Below are positions 27,365-35,645 of a stretch of 64,000 nt of DNA, in pieces (within the stretch, counting starts at the first letter, position 1; every line of letters starts with the position of its first letter). Under the pieces are notes generated by a model. That model had not been told where the DNA came from. It made no database searches and was given only the letters and a program-made list of their open reading frames with translations. A program made the position numbers and the translations under genes. The stretch is from Arthrobacter sp. ES3-54 (lineage in GTDB: Bacteria > Actinomycetota > Actinomycetes > Actinomycetales > Micrococcaceae), in contig NZ_JAQFIF010000002.1 of NCBI RefSeq assembly GCF_029504395.1, positions 124,001-188,000 of the forward strand, in the 5' to 3' direction.

Positions 27365-27432
27365 CGAAGTCGCCGGAACCGTGCGAGCACGCCGGAAGTT
27401 TCCAGCGAATTCGCACGGTCCCGGCGACTTCG
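27365..27432. terminator. Long inverted repeat between the permease remnant and hrpB
   Basis: A 22-base arm (27365-27386) is complementary to 27411-27432 with one mismatch, separated by 24 bases. It lies 76 bases after the end of the minus-strand permease remnant and before hrpB, as expected of a strong transcription terminator or a read-through barrier. Confidence 0.55.
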
Positions 27433-27507
27433 ATGACCGGGACCGACTGCTCCCGGTCAGGAGCGGGTATGCGCGTCCTCGTCGCTCTCCGCGGCCGGTT
27501 CGGCCGC

Positions 27508-27930
27508 CTAGACGGCGTTTGCCGTGCCCGGGCCGTCCACCGAGGCGCGGGCCTTCGCGAACTTTTCGTTCAGCCTGGAGTGGCGCTGGCCGTAGGCGAA
27601 GTAGATCGCGATGCCGATCACTAGCCAGACCGCGAAGAAGATCCAGGTCTCCACGGCGAGGTTCGTCATGAGGTACAGGAACAGGACAGCAGAGACGATC
27701 GGGAGCACCTTGCCGAACGGGACGCGGAAGGCCGGTTAAGGTCGGGACGCTTCGCGCGGCGCTGGTCTTGGACAGGGAGCGCGGAAGCAGGCCGTCGCGG
27801 CTCATCGCGAGGACCACGAGGGACAGGCCCATGAGCAGCACCATGATGAAGGTGGTCAGGCCCACCAGGGAGCCGAAGGCAATGACCTTGGCGGCGTCGG
27901 TATTGCCAACGGTTGGGGCGGGTGGCTTCG
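27508..27930 (-). pseudogene. Remnant of an APC-family amino-acid permease
   Basis: The 5' part reads VGNTDAAKVIAFGSLVGLTT and a membrane segment ending VLAMSRDGLLPRSLSK, which is the typical loop of YfnA/CAT-type permeases. About 60 residues that should follow are missing. The frame then reaches RPDLNRP, where one base has been lost (the expected PFRVPFGK is out of frame). The C-terminal helix pair and tail, VLPIVSAVLFLYLMTNLAVE and IYFAYGQRHSRLNEKFAKAR, continue in a second frame to the stop at 27508. The N-terminal three quarters of the gene are absent. It cannot make a transporter. The 5' boundary is approximate. Confidence 0.85.
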
Positions 27931-28025
27931 ACGAGTGGGCTTGGCCGGTTGGACTAGAGACCGGTTGGATTAGATACAGCGAAGGCGGGAGACTGGATCA
28001 ACTCGATCACGAAAGTGGGAACCAC

Positions 28026-28292
28026 ATGATCAACCTCAAGCAAGACACCGAGGGTTTCATCCGTATGAACAGGCATTTCCCGGAAAAGTCGCTGATCAGC
28101 ATCACGTTCACCGACGGCTCAGAGCAGGTCTACTCCGGGCACCGGCTCAACGGCCTCTACGACGAGGCCCTGGCCGAGTACCGGGCCCAGAACCACCTGG
28201 ACGCCAAAGGGTTTTCGCGGGCCCCCAAGAAAACGGTCCAGCCCGCGAACAAGATCGAGTTCGTTCCGGTGCACGCTGGAATGGACCCCTAA
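28026..28292 (+). CDS. Hypothetical protein, 88 aa
   Basis: An 88-residue soluble protein: MINLKQDTEGFIRMNRHFPE, then SLISITFTDGSEQVYSGHRL and a Lys-rich C-terminal tail ending HAGMDP. A GTGGGAA site precedes the ATG. The central beta-rich part could be a small SH3-like or ubiquitin-like fold, but I recognise no family. The frame is open upstream to 27768, which lies in the permease remnant. Confidence 0.6.
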   Translation: MINLKQDTEGFIRMNRHFPEKSLISITFTDGSEQVYSGHRLNGLYDEALAEYRAQNHLDAKGFSRAPKKTVQPANKIEFVPVHAGMDP

Positions 28293-28363
28293 CAGCGCCT
28301 CGGCATCCAAGCATCGGCCTGAATCGGTCAGCCTCGGCCCGTCGGGCCCCGGCTGCCGCTTAT

Positions 28364-28398
28364 CCTGCCGGATCAGCCGTCACCTGCCGGATCAGCCG
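28364..28398. repeat. Tandem duplication across the DUF1508 stop codon
   Basis: CCTGCCGGATCAGCCG occurs at 28364-28379 and 28383-28398 (period 19). The second copy contains the complement of the DUF1508 TGA stop at 28392-28394. Confidence 0.85.
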
Positions 28399-28727
28399 AC
28401 GCCGATCGCGCCCGGCCCGTGCGCCGGGCGGCGGAGGGCCCGGGCGCGGATCCGGAGATCGTTGTCGTGCACCCGCCGGTCGACGCCAGGTACCGGTGTG
28501 GGGGCGGTCCTTGTCCGCGGTGCCGGTGGACTTGCGGGCAACTCTTCCGGGCACAGGTCACTGATCAGCCCCATGCCGGCGTACTCGCGCATGGCCCTGA
28601 TGCCGGCAACCGCAGCGGGCTTGTCTGCAAACGCCTTAGAGACGGCCAGTACCGCCCCATCCGGTGCCCTGAGCCGGAACCTGATGCACGCATCAGCATC
28701 TACGAAGAGTTCAAATGTGCCGGCCAT
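28392..28727 (-). CDS. DUF1508 (YegP-like) domain protein
   Basis: A 111-residue protein. Residues 1-60 are one DUF1508 module: FELFVDADACIRFRLRAPDGAVLAVSKAFADKPAAVAGIRAMREYAG. The rest is Pro/Arg-rich and disordered. YegP-type modules usually come in tandem pairs; here there is a single copy with a long tail. GGAGGATCGTC before ATG 28727 is a strong ribosome site. Function unknown. Confidence 0.8.
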   Translation of the reverse strand: MAGTFELFVDADACIRFRLRAPDGAVLAVSKAFADKPAAVAGIRAMREYAGMGLISDLCPEELPASPPAPRTRTAPTPVPGVDRRVHDNDLRIRARALRRPAHGPGAIGVG

Positions 28728-29385
28728 GACGATCCTCCGATTTGCGGGCTCCCCGTCCGGGCATCATCGCCACGGAGAGACGGGGAAAGCGTCGCTGCTG
28801 CCCACTGGTTTGGTTTGTCCTCGCTGCTGAACAGATGACGTCAGCTGCGTCTTATTAGTCTCGCTGCGGCCTAGAAACGCCCACAAGGCCGGCCACGTAA
28901 ATCCTAGGTAAATAGCAGCCAACAACGCCGTGCGCGAGGCCACCCCGGCGCGCCGCGGGGTAGGAATAAGGCCGCCACCGGTGCCCTGCCGCCGCCGTGC
29001 CCCTACAGGGGCGGCCAATGGTCGCGGCAGTACGCAACGCGACTGGCACCCGCGGACGGCGGCGGGATGACCCGGTCCCAACACGGGGCGACGGCGTCGC
29101 CCCGTTCGGAAGGCTCTGCCGCCGCTATGCGGCCCGCATCACCGGGAAGCCAGGCCATGGCTGAATCGTTGGACAACGTACCCCCCATTGTTCTTGGCTG
29201 AAGGCGCACCGGCTCGCATCACGGACCGCCATGCGCCTCACGCAAGAGTAGCCGGGAGGACAGACACGAAAACAGGGACTTTGGACCGTATCGGCAAACG
29301 CCGCTGGCGCCTAGATCCGCCACGCGCGTGCCGCCGCCAAACAGCCTCCTGGCGTCCAGCAGCGCAGTGCGAAGCGGCAGAAGTG
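28728..29385. other. Gene-poor region before the flavonoid locus
   Basis: About 660 bases with no supported gene. Short open frames on the minus strand (for example 28764-29084) lack a ribosome site and a recognisable product. Base composition is more AT-rich near 28850-28920 than in the flanking genes. No tRNA or insertion-sequence end could be identified. Confidence 0.5.
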
Positions 29386-29424
29386 TTTCATCCATTGGAA
29401 ATGGATGTCGTTGCGGCGGATAAT
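29386..29424 (+). promoter_or_regulatory. Quercetinase promoter with overlapping operator (site A)
   Basis: TTGGAA (29395-29400), an 18-base spacer and GATAAT (29419-29424) form a good sigma-70 type promoter 54 bases before the quercetinase ATG. The near-palindrome TTTCATCCATTGGAAA (29386-29401) covers the -35 box, so a bound repressor would block transcription. The same kind of site occurs at five other places in the locus. Confidence 0.65.
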
Positions 29425-29477
29425 CCAAGGCAGTCTTGGGGACAGCCCGCGGTCCACTGACAGGAAAGAAGGATGCG

Positions 29478-30545
29478 ATGTCCCTCAGCGTTGAGGAAAT
29501 GAACAAGCAGCTCCCGGTGGCGAATGTGCTGCCCGGCGACGCCGTCCCGTACTACATGGCGTCGGGCGAGGGCGCCCGTTATGAGATCAACGGCCAGCTG
29601 GTCACGGTCATCGCCCGGGCGGCGGACACCGGCGGAATTTTCAGCGCCGCCTACATCTCCGGCGGCATGGGGGCCGAATCGCCGTTTGTGACCCACGCCG
29701 TGGAACACAAGACGCTGTACGTTTTCGACGGCATCCTGCATGTCTGGCTGCCGGGCGAAAGCCGGATCCTGACTCCCGGGGATTCCGTGGTGATCCCGCC
29801 AGGAACCCCGCACGCGTACCGGATGGCAAGCCACTACACCCGGTTCCTGAACTGGATGACTCCCGGCGGCGCCGAGGCCTACTACGAACGCGTCGGCACC
29901 CCCATCGATTCGCACGTCCCGCCAGTCACGGCGGGACGAAAGCTCAGCCTGCGGGAGGGCGTCGAGGTGGGCGCTGAATTCGGCATGACGTTCCCCGACG
30001 TCGAACGGGTGGCCCCGTCCTTCCGGCAGGACGCCGGACTGCCGGCCGCCCAGAGCCCGTACTTCCTCAGTGCCGGCGAGGGCGAACGGCTGGTCAGCTA
30101 CCAGACCATGTTCACGTACCTGTCCCGGCCGGCGAACACAGGGTCGAACTACTTTGCCGTCCACACCAAGGGCGCCAAGTCCGGCTATATTCCGCTGCAT
30201 TTCCATGAACAGCACACGGAAAACTTCCTCTGCACGGAGGGCCGGATGTGGATCTACGCCAACGGCCGCGAGGTGCTGCTCACCAAGGGTGACTTCCTTC
30301 ACGCTCCGGCCGGAACCATCCATTCCTTCGCCTTCGATTCCCACAACACCCAGATGGTCGGGTTCCTGACGCCGTCGGTCTTCAACGGCTTCTTCGAATA
30401 CTTCAACAAGCCCACCGAGGACTACATGTACACGGAGGGCGGCGAGCCCTACATGGACATGGCGGGATTCGGCCGGGCCCAGGCTGAGATGGACCTGACG
30501 GTGGTGGGTCCCCCGCCGCAGCGCCGCGCAGCGCTGGACATCTAG
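29478..30545 (+). CDS. Quercetin 2,3-dioxygenase (bicupin)
   Basis: A 355-residue two-cupin dioxygenase that would open the C ring of quercetin and release carbon monoxide, giving a depside. Cupin 1 holds HAVEHKTLYVFDG and PPGTPHAYR. Cupin 2 holds PLHFHEQHTENFLCTEGRMW (His-x-His, Glu) near residue 240 and APAGTIHSFAF. Both domains therefore keep metal ligands. The match is to bacterial QueD/QdoI-type quercetinases by length and motif spacing. ATG 29478 has AAGGA upstream. It is monocistronic and convergent with the DUF3500 operon, ending at a strong bidirectional terminator. Confidence 0.87.
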   Translation: MSLSVEEMNKQLPVANVLPGDAVPYYMASGEGARYEINGQLVTVIARAADTGGIFSAAYISGGMGAESPFVTHAVEHKTLYVFDGILHVWLPGESRILTPGDSVVIPPGTPHAYRMASHYTRFLNWMTPGGAEAYYERVGTPIDSHVPPVTAGRKLSLREGVEVGAEFGMTFPDVERVAPSFRQDAGLPAAQSPYFLSAGEGERLVSYQTMFTYLSRPANTGSNYFAVHTKGAKSGYIPLHFHEQHTENFLCTEGRMWIYANGREVLLTKGDFLHAPAGTIHSFAFDSHNTQMVGFLTPSVFNGFFEYFNKPTEDYMYTEGGEPYMDMAGFGRAQAEMDLTVVGPPPQRRAALDI

Positions 30546-30563
30546 GCAGCGCTGGACATCTAG
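30528..30563 (+). repeat. 18-bp tandem duplication across the quercetinase stop codon
   Basis: GCAGCGCTGGACATCTAG at 30528-30545 is repeated exactly at 30546-30563. The first copy encodes the last residues A-A-L-D-I and the stop; the second adds a second in-frame TAG. Confidence 0.92.
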
Positions 30564-30587
30564 TCCGCTAAGGAACTCTGCTCGGCC

Positions 30588-30633
30588 AACACCCAGGGTC
30601 CGGAACTCCTCGGAGTTCCGGACCCTGGGTGTT
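30588..30633. terminator. Bidirectional terminator, 22-bp perfect stem
   Basis: The arms 30588-30609 and 30612-30633 are exactly complementary with a two-base loop, so the working hairpin has a slightly larger loop. AAC at one end and GTTTATTC at the other give U-rich 3' tails in both directions. It separates the convergent quercetinase and DUF3500 genes. Confidence 0.85.
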
Positions 30634-30666
30634 TATTCGGGGGGTGTCTATTCGGTGGCTGCGGAT

Positions 30667-31956
30667 TCAGCTTCCGGCCTGGCCGACTCCCTGAAACCGG
30701 CCGGCCTCCTGAGGCTGGTCCGCCTCCTGATGCTGACGCACCAGGGCGCGGCCGTAGTCGTTGCCGTTGGGCGTGCGCATCACTGTGTGCATGTGAAAGG
30801 GCGCCGGGGTGTCGTTGCTCAGGAAGACCCCGGTGTGGTGGTCCAGCTCCATGACCAGCACGGGGCTTTGCAGGCGGAAGTAGAAGGCGTCCTGGCCCTT
30901 CCATCCGCCGATCCAGCAGAACCAGGCCTCATCCCAGTGCCCCGCGATCTCCCGACGCCGCGCGGACCGCGGCCCGTCGGGGAGGACCGCGATGAAGTCC
31001 GCCACGAGCTCGTCCAGGATCGCGCGTGCCGCGGCGGGCATCGCGTTGACCGGGATGCCCTCGTAGGGAATCACCCGGTTGTCCTGGAAGCAGCCGGCCA
31101 GGTGCCGTTCGTCCCCGGGGTGCAGCCGGCCCTCGGGCATCGCCGGATCCTGCATGCCCGCGAAGAGTGTGGCCTGCTCCCGCAGCGGCCCGGGCAGGGA
31201 CTCCATGAGTCGCCGGGCCAGGGCGATCCGCTCCTTGAAAACCGCCACGCCCTGGTGCGGTCCGGCGTCGATCACGTCCGGTTCAGCGCCCAGGAACACC
31301 GGGGAGACCACCAGCTGCGTTCCGGCCACTAGGACGTTGAGCGCCACGTGGTGCCCGAAGAGCTGCCAGCCCCACGGGGCGGTCTCCGACGGTTCACCGT
31401 AGAGGGCGAAGTTGTAGCTGTACTCGTTCATGAGTTCCGGCAGCTCCACGAGGGCGCCGAGGAATCCGTTGATCCGCATCAGGTTCCGGACCAGCCCGTA
31501 CCCGGCCGGGCTCAGGCTTGCTTCCACGACGGCCAGGATCCGTTCCCGGACGTCCGGGGACAGCTCGTCCAGGCGCAGGCCCGTGTCATGCTGCATGAAT
31601 TCCGGGTTGGCCCAGCTCTGCCATTCGTGGGCGTCCACGCCGTAGCGGAGCCGACGGACCTGGGCCGGGGTAAGGCCGGCCAACAGATCCCGGGCGGCGG
31701 AGGTCATCGCGGCCGCGGGCGCTTCCTCCCCCGCCGGTGCCGGCTCGAGGTGGTATAGCCCGGGCCGGAGGACGCCGTCGCTGGTCACCCCCGTGAAAGG
31801 CTCGGGATACTGGGCGGCCCAGCCGTGGATCATGGGACCCGCGAAGGAGTCGGTCTTCGCCGCCTCGGCATAGCCCCGGGCATCAAGGCCCCGGATCTGC
31901 GCCACCCTCGGGTGGTCGGGCGGGTAGAGATAGTCACGGAATGACGGCTCGGACAC
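30667..31956 (-). CDS. DUF3500 family protein in the flavonoid operon
   Basis: A 429-residue soluble protein of the DUF3500 family, with WQSWANPEFMQHDTGLRLDEL, PWGWQLFGHHVALNVLV and the His-rich end MELDHHTGVFLSNDTPAPFHMHTVMRTPNGNDYG. The paired His clusters (GHH, DHH, HMH) suggest a metal site, which is inference. It is the last gene of a unit with an esterase, an FAH-family enzyme and an FAD monooxygenase; its GTG start overlaps the monooxygenase 3' end by 23 bases and has AAAGGAG upstream. The position points to a catabolic step on the aglycone or its fragments. No reaction is established for the family that I know of. Confidence 0.83.
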   Translation of the reverse strand: MSEPSFRDYLYPPDHPRVAQIRGLDARGYAEAAKTDSFAGPMIHGWAAQYPEPFTGVTSDGVLRPGLYHLEPAPAGEEAPAAAMTSAARDLLAGLTPAQVRRLRYGVDAHEWQSWANPEFMQHDTGLRLDELSPDVRERILAVVEASLSPAGYGLVRNLMRINGFLGALVELPELMNEYSYNFALYGEPSETAPWGWQLFGHHVALNVLVAGTQLVVSPVFLGAEPDVIDAGPHQGVAVFKERIALARRLMESLPGPLREQATLFAGMQDPAMPEGRLHPGDERHLAGCFQDNRVIPYEGIPVNAMPAAARAILDELVADFIAVLPDGPRSARRREIAGHWDEAWFCWIGGWKGQDAFYFRLQSPVLVMELDHHTGVFLSNDTPAPFHMHTVMRTPNGNDYGRALVRQHQEADQPQEAGRFQGVGQAGS

Positions 31957-33691
31957 GCGAACTCCTTTCTGGATCTTCGGATGGTGTGGCCAGCGGCCAG
32001 CCAGCGGCTACGCCAATGGCCGCGGCGGCCTTCGCCGGGTCGGTCCCCCGCCACGCGACGTGCTGGTCCGGGCGGACCAGGACGGCGTCAGCCTGCCAGT
32101 GCGTGGCCATGGAGGTCCCGTCGTCGGAAGGCCCGACGGCGGCGACAGTTACCGGAATGCCGCGCCGGGCTGCGGCAGCCAGCACCGGCTCATAGACCAC
32201 CTGTGCTGGCACGCCGGCAAGGCTCCCGGCGTCGACGAGCAGCGTGAAGCCGGGGCCAAGGATGTCGTAGAGCGACGTCGAGCGGTCCAGCCAGGCGTGA
32301 GGCAGCAGAGCGCCGGGGCTGGCCGAGGGAACGTACCGGATGGGGTCCTTGGCCGGGACGGTCGAGCCGTCCGGGACAGTCAGGGGTGAGGAAGAGTAGT
32401 CGTAGCCCAAAACCAGACCCAGCGAATCGAATTCGCTCTGCTTGACCGCGAGCGCCTCCTTTGCCTGGAGCCGCGCAGCCTCGCCGGCAGCTCCGCCGCT
32501 GCGCAGGGCCGGGTCCGCGAAGTGATACGCGAGAGCCTGTCCGTTGGCGGCGGCGTCCCGGATGGTCCGTTCGGCCACCGGGCGCCGCTCCAGTTCGTAG
32601 CTTCCGAGGAGTGCCGGGCCACCCCAGCCCTCCTGGGCGGCGGCGATCTTCCAGGCCAGGTTGGCGGCGTCGCCGATGCAGGTGTTGAAGCCGTGGCCGC
32701 CCCAGGGCGGGTTCAGGTGCGCGGCGTCGCCCACAAGGTATCCGCCGTCCCTGCCATAACTGGGGGCCAGCAGCATGCGCGCCGTCCAGGGGTCGGTGGC
32801 GAGAATCTCAAGCTCCACCTCCGCACCCACGAGTGAGCGCACCAGTGCGGTGGCGTCGAAGGACTCACGCCCGTCCACGCCCTGGATGATGGCCCACCAT
32901 GTGCCCTCGAGGTCCATCCTGCCCACCATGCCGGCCACGCCCGGCCCCAGGACCCAGTACTGAACAGCGGGATCCAGGGTGATGGCGTCGCCCAGGTCCC
33001 GGGAGCGGAACAGGACGCTGATGTTGGACAGTTCCGCCGAGCCACCCTCCAACCGAATGCCAAGGCTGCGCCGGACGGCGGAGGATCCGCCGTCGGCACC
33101 GGCCAGGAAACGGCACTCGACGGCGCGGCGGCGCCCGGTGGTGTCGGAGACGTCCACCCGGGCTCGCGGGCTGTCCGGACCCGAGTCCAGGCTGGAACTT
33201 CGGTGGCCGTAGTCAACGTCGCCAACGCTCAGCCCGGTCAGCAGCGTGGCTAGCGGCGATCCTGCCACGGCGTCCCGCAGGACGTTTTCCATCACGGGCT
33301 GCGGGACCTGCTGCCCGCACTCGGGCTGTTGTTCGTAGCGGCCTGGAACCAGTTGGAAAGCCTGGCGGAACCGGGTGATCTCCTGCCCGGCGTCTCCTGT
33401 CAGCCCCGAGCAGAAGATGACGTCCTGGGCGTAGGAGACAGGCAGGGGCGCCGCGTTCCGCAGGGTGTCCGCCAGGCCCAGCCGGCGCAGGTGCGTCATG
33501 GTGCGCGCGTTGGTGGTCTTCGCGCGCGGCCTGTCCGGATCGATGGATGTCCGGGGTTCGATGACGATGCTGGGGATGCCGCGCCGGGCGAGGTCCAGGG
33601 ACAGGAATAGCCCGCTGGGCCCGCCTCCGGCAATCAGGACCGGGATGTCCTCCGGCAGGTCCGCCAGGGAGGCGTTCTCGATGGCGGTCAT
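31934..33691 (-). CDS. FAD-dependent aromatic monooxygenase (PheA/TfdB/FdeE type)
   Basis: A 585-residue flavoprotein hydroxylase. The dinucleotide fold VLIAGGGPSGLFLSLDLARRG is near residue 19, the FAD/NADPH DG-type motif AGADGGSSAVRRSLGI near 200, and GDAAHLNPPWGGHGFNTCIGDAANLAWK near 320. A thioredoxin-like C-terminal domain follows, as in phenol hydroxylases. Such enzymes hydroxylate phenolic rings with NAD(P)H and oxygen. Herbaspirillum FdeE, an FAD enzyme of this type, hydroxylates the flavanone A ring at C8, which makes a flavonoid or phloroglucinol ring a reasonable substrate here. The start shares one base with the upstream stop (TGATG). Confidence 0.87.
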   Translation of the reverse strand: MTAIENASLADLPEDIPVLIAGGGPSGLFLSLDLARRGIPSIVIEPRTSIDPDRPRAKTTNARTMTHLRRLGLADTLRNAAPLPVSYAQDVIFCSGLTGDAGQEITRFRQAFQLVPGRYEQQPECGQQVPQPVMENVLRDAVAGSPLATLLTGLSVGDVDYGHRSSSLDSGPDSPRARVDVSDTTGRRRAVECRFLAGADGGSSAVRRSLGIRLEGGSAELSNISVLFRSRDLGDAITLDPAVQYWVLGPGVAGMVGRMDLEGTWWAIIQGVDGRESFDATALVRSLVGAEVELEILATDPWTARMLLAPSYGRDGGYLVGDAAHLNPPWGGHGFNTCIGDAANLAWKIAAAQEGWGGPALLGSYELERRPVAERTIRDAAANGQALAYHFADPALRSGGAAGEAARLQAKEALAVKQSEFDSLGLVLGYDYSSSPLTVPDGSTVPAKDPIRYVPSASPGALLPHAWLDRSTSLYDILGPGFTLLVDAGSLAGVPAQVVYEPVLAAAARRGIPVTVAAVGPSDDGTSMATHWQADAVLVRPDQHVAWRGTDPAKAAAAIGVAAGWPLATPSEDPERSSRVRAVIP

Positions 33692-34572
33692 CAGGCCCTC
33701 GCCCTGAGGTCCGGTGTGCCTATGGGCGTGGTGAGGGTCCCCAGCCGGTCGATTTCCACCTCAACGGTGTCCCCGGGCTGCAGCAGCCACTGCGGGGTCC
33801 GGGCATAGCCCACGCCTTCAGGGGTGCCGGTGGCGATGATGTCACCTGGGTGCAGGGTGAACGTCTGGCTGATCAGCGCGATGATGGCCGGGACGGAGAA
33901 AACCATGTCCTTGGTGTTGCCGTTCTGGACTTCGGTGCCGTTCACCCGGGTGCGGACCTGCAGGCCGTCGCGCAGGTCGCCCACTTCATCACGGCTGACC
34001 AGCGGTCCGAGAGGTCCGCTGAAGTCGCCGTTCTTGCCCAGGGTCCACTGGGAAGTGAGTTTCTGGGCCCGGCGGGCGGTGAGGTCGTTGAAGGTGGAGT
34101 AGCCGAAGACCGAGTCTGCGGCCGTGGCCTCGTCGGCGGCTTCCACGCGCTGGCCGATGTAGGCGGCCACCTCACCTTCCCAGTCCAGGCCGTCTTCGCC
34201 CGCGGGTACGGGGACCGGCACGTTTCCCACCGAAAGGGAAGCCGTCCAGCGCCCGAACAGTGTGGGGTAGGGAGGCAGTTCCTGGTCCTTGAAGCTGCCT
34301 TCCGCGGCGTGGGCCTTGTAGTTCAGGCCAACGCAGATCACCCGGGCCGAGGCAGGCACCAGCGGGACCTGGGTGACGTCTGCCCGGTCCAGCGAGTCAG
34401 CAGCGTCACCGGCTTCGTCCGCCAGCGCGTCGGCTGACAGGGAGCGCGCTTTCTCCTGCCAACCGGCGGCATCGGCCCAGAAGTCAGGAACCGGGGCCAG
34501 TGGAACCACCCGTGAGCCGAGGAGGGCAGCCGCCCATGCGCCGCCGTCGTGATTGATGCCTATGTACTGCAT
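33691..34572 (-). CDS. Fumarylacetoacetate hydrolase family protein
   Basis: A 293-residue enzyme with the FAH C-terminal fold. The signature VICVGLNYKAHAAE is near residue 84, the metal ligands lie in LDWEGEVAAYIG and the downstream GYSTFNDLTARRAQ, and the catalytic loop is GDIIATGTPEGVGYAR. Members hydrolyse C-C bonds of acylpyruvates, or decarboxylate or hydrate ring-cleavage products. Coupling to the FAD monooxygenase (TGATG junction) suggests it processes a fragment from the hydroxylated ring. ATG 34572 has GAAAGG upstream. Confidence 0.88.
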   Translation of the reverse strand: MQYIGINHDGGAWAAALLGSRVVPLAPVPDFWADAAGWQEKARSLSADALADEAGDAADSLDRADVTQVPLVPASARVICVGLNYKAHAAEGSFKDQELPPYPTLFGRWTASLSVGNVPVPVPAGEDGLDWEGEVAAYIGQRVEAADEATAADSVFGYSTFNDLTARRAQKLTSQWTLGKNGDFSGPLGPLVSRDEVGDLRDGLQVRTRVNGTEVQNGNTKDMVFSVPAIIALISQTFTLHPGDIIATGTPEGVGYARTPQWLLQPGDTVEVEIDRLGTLTTPIGTPDLRARA

Positions 34573-34721
34573 GTGGTTGGCCTTTCTGGTGCCGCCCGGA
34601 ACGGGCGGTGGTTGGTAGGTGGGCACGGCAATGAGAGGCCCAGTAGTTAGAAACCCTGTAGCTGGAGAGCCCGTGCAGGTGCGTTTGGCCGAATATTGGA
34701 GTGCTGTTGTGGAGTGGCCGG

Positions 34722-35645
34722 TCAGGTGGCCTGGGTGTCCGGGGGCCGGGATTGCCGGAGGAAGAAGGCCACGGTTGCTGCCATCGCCTTTTCGGCCGCG
34801 GCCTGGCTGTGGTCCGGGAGGATCCACATGTGGTCCGCACCCTCAATCAGTAGAAGTTCGACGGCGGCGCCGGCACCTTCCAGCGCGGCAGCCAGCGACG
34901 CTGACTGGGCGGCCGGAACAAAACGGTCAGAGGTTCCGTGCGCCAGGAAGAACGGCGGCGCCGAACGGCTGGCGTAGCTGATGGGGCTGGCCTCCGCCGC
35001 CCTCGCCGGCTCGTCGGCCAGCACGGCACCGACAAGGAGTTCCTCGCGGGATCCGGGATCATCGGCCCTGGCGACCGCGGCCGGCAGGCTCTGTTCGGCC
35101 ATCCTGCCCAGGTCTGTGGGCGGGTACCAGGCTGCCACCGCGGCAACGGCAGCGTCGGCGCCAACATCGACACCGTCGGCATTGGCGCCGTCGGCATTGG
35201 CGCCGTCGGCATTGGCGGTGAGACCCACCAGGCTGGCGAGGTGGCCGCCCGCGGAGTCGCCCCACGCGTAGATCCGGGCCGGGTCCACGTTGTAGTCGGC
35301 GGCATGGTTCCGCAGCCAGCGGACGGCGGCTTTCGCGTCGTGCAGCTGGGCCGGGAAGTGCGCCTCCCGGCTAAGCCGGTAGTCGGCCGATGCCACCACG
35401 AATCCGGCGTCAGTGAGCGTTTCGAAGGCGCTGATGCCGAATCCGTCCAGGACCGGGCCCAGGGAAGACCGCTCCCCCATGCGCCAGCCGCCCCCGTGGA
35501 AATGGACCACCGCAGGCCGGGGAGCCGCCCCGGCTTCAGGACCGGGAAGATAGAGGTCTAGCAGCAGCGGGCGGGAACCGTCGTCGCCCGCGCGGGCGAA
35601 TTCGATGCCGCTCAGCACGCGACCTTCCGTCATCGTCGACTCCAT
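34722..35645 (-). CDS. Alpha/beta hydrolase, HSL-type esterase
   Basis: A 307-residue esterase/lipase. The oxyanion loop is VVHFHGGGWRMGERSS, the nucleophile elbow AWGDSAGGHLASL, the acid region HGTSDRFVPAAQS and the His in EGADHMWILPDH. It is first in the unit that runs through the FAH, FAD monooxygenase and DUF3500 genes, although a 149-base gap separates it from the FAH gene. A plausible task is hydrolysis of the depside made by quercetinase, or of acyl groups on glycosides. The NADGANADGANADG segment is a DNA tandem repeat near the elbow. Confidence 0.85.
   Translation of the reverse strand: MESTMTEGRVLSGIEFARAGDDGSRPLLLDLYLPGPEAGAAPRPAVVHFHGGGWRMGERSSLGPVLDGFGISAFETLTDAGFVVASADYRLSREAHFPAQLHDAKAAVRWLRNHAADYNVDPARIYAWGDSAGGHLASLVGLTANADGANADGANADGVDVGADAAVAAVAAWYPPTDLGRMAEQSLPAAVARADDPGSREELLVGAVLADEPARAAEASPISYASRSAPPFFLAHGTSDRFVPAAQSASLAAALEGAGAAVELLLIEGADHMWILPDHSQAAAEKAMAATVAFFLRQSRPPDTQAT
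35173..35217. repeat. Three 15-bp tandem units inside the esterase gene
   Basis: CCGTCGGCATTGGCG is repeated exactly at 35173, 35188 and 35203. It encodes N-A-D-G-A repeats on the coding strand, in a surface loop after the nucleophile elbow. Confidence 0.92.

Noticed and set aside
28764..29084. Minus-strand hypothetical protein of about 106 residues
   Set aside because: No ribosome-binding site, no family resemblance and irregular codon use.
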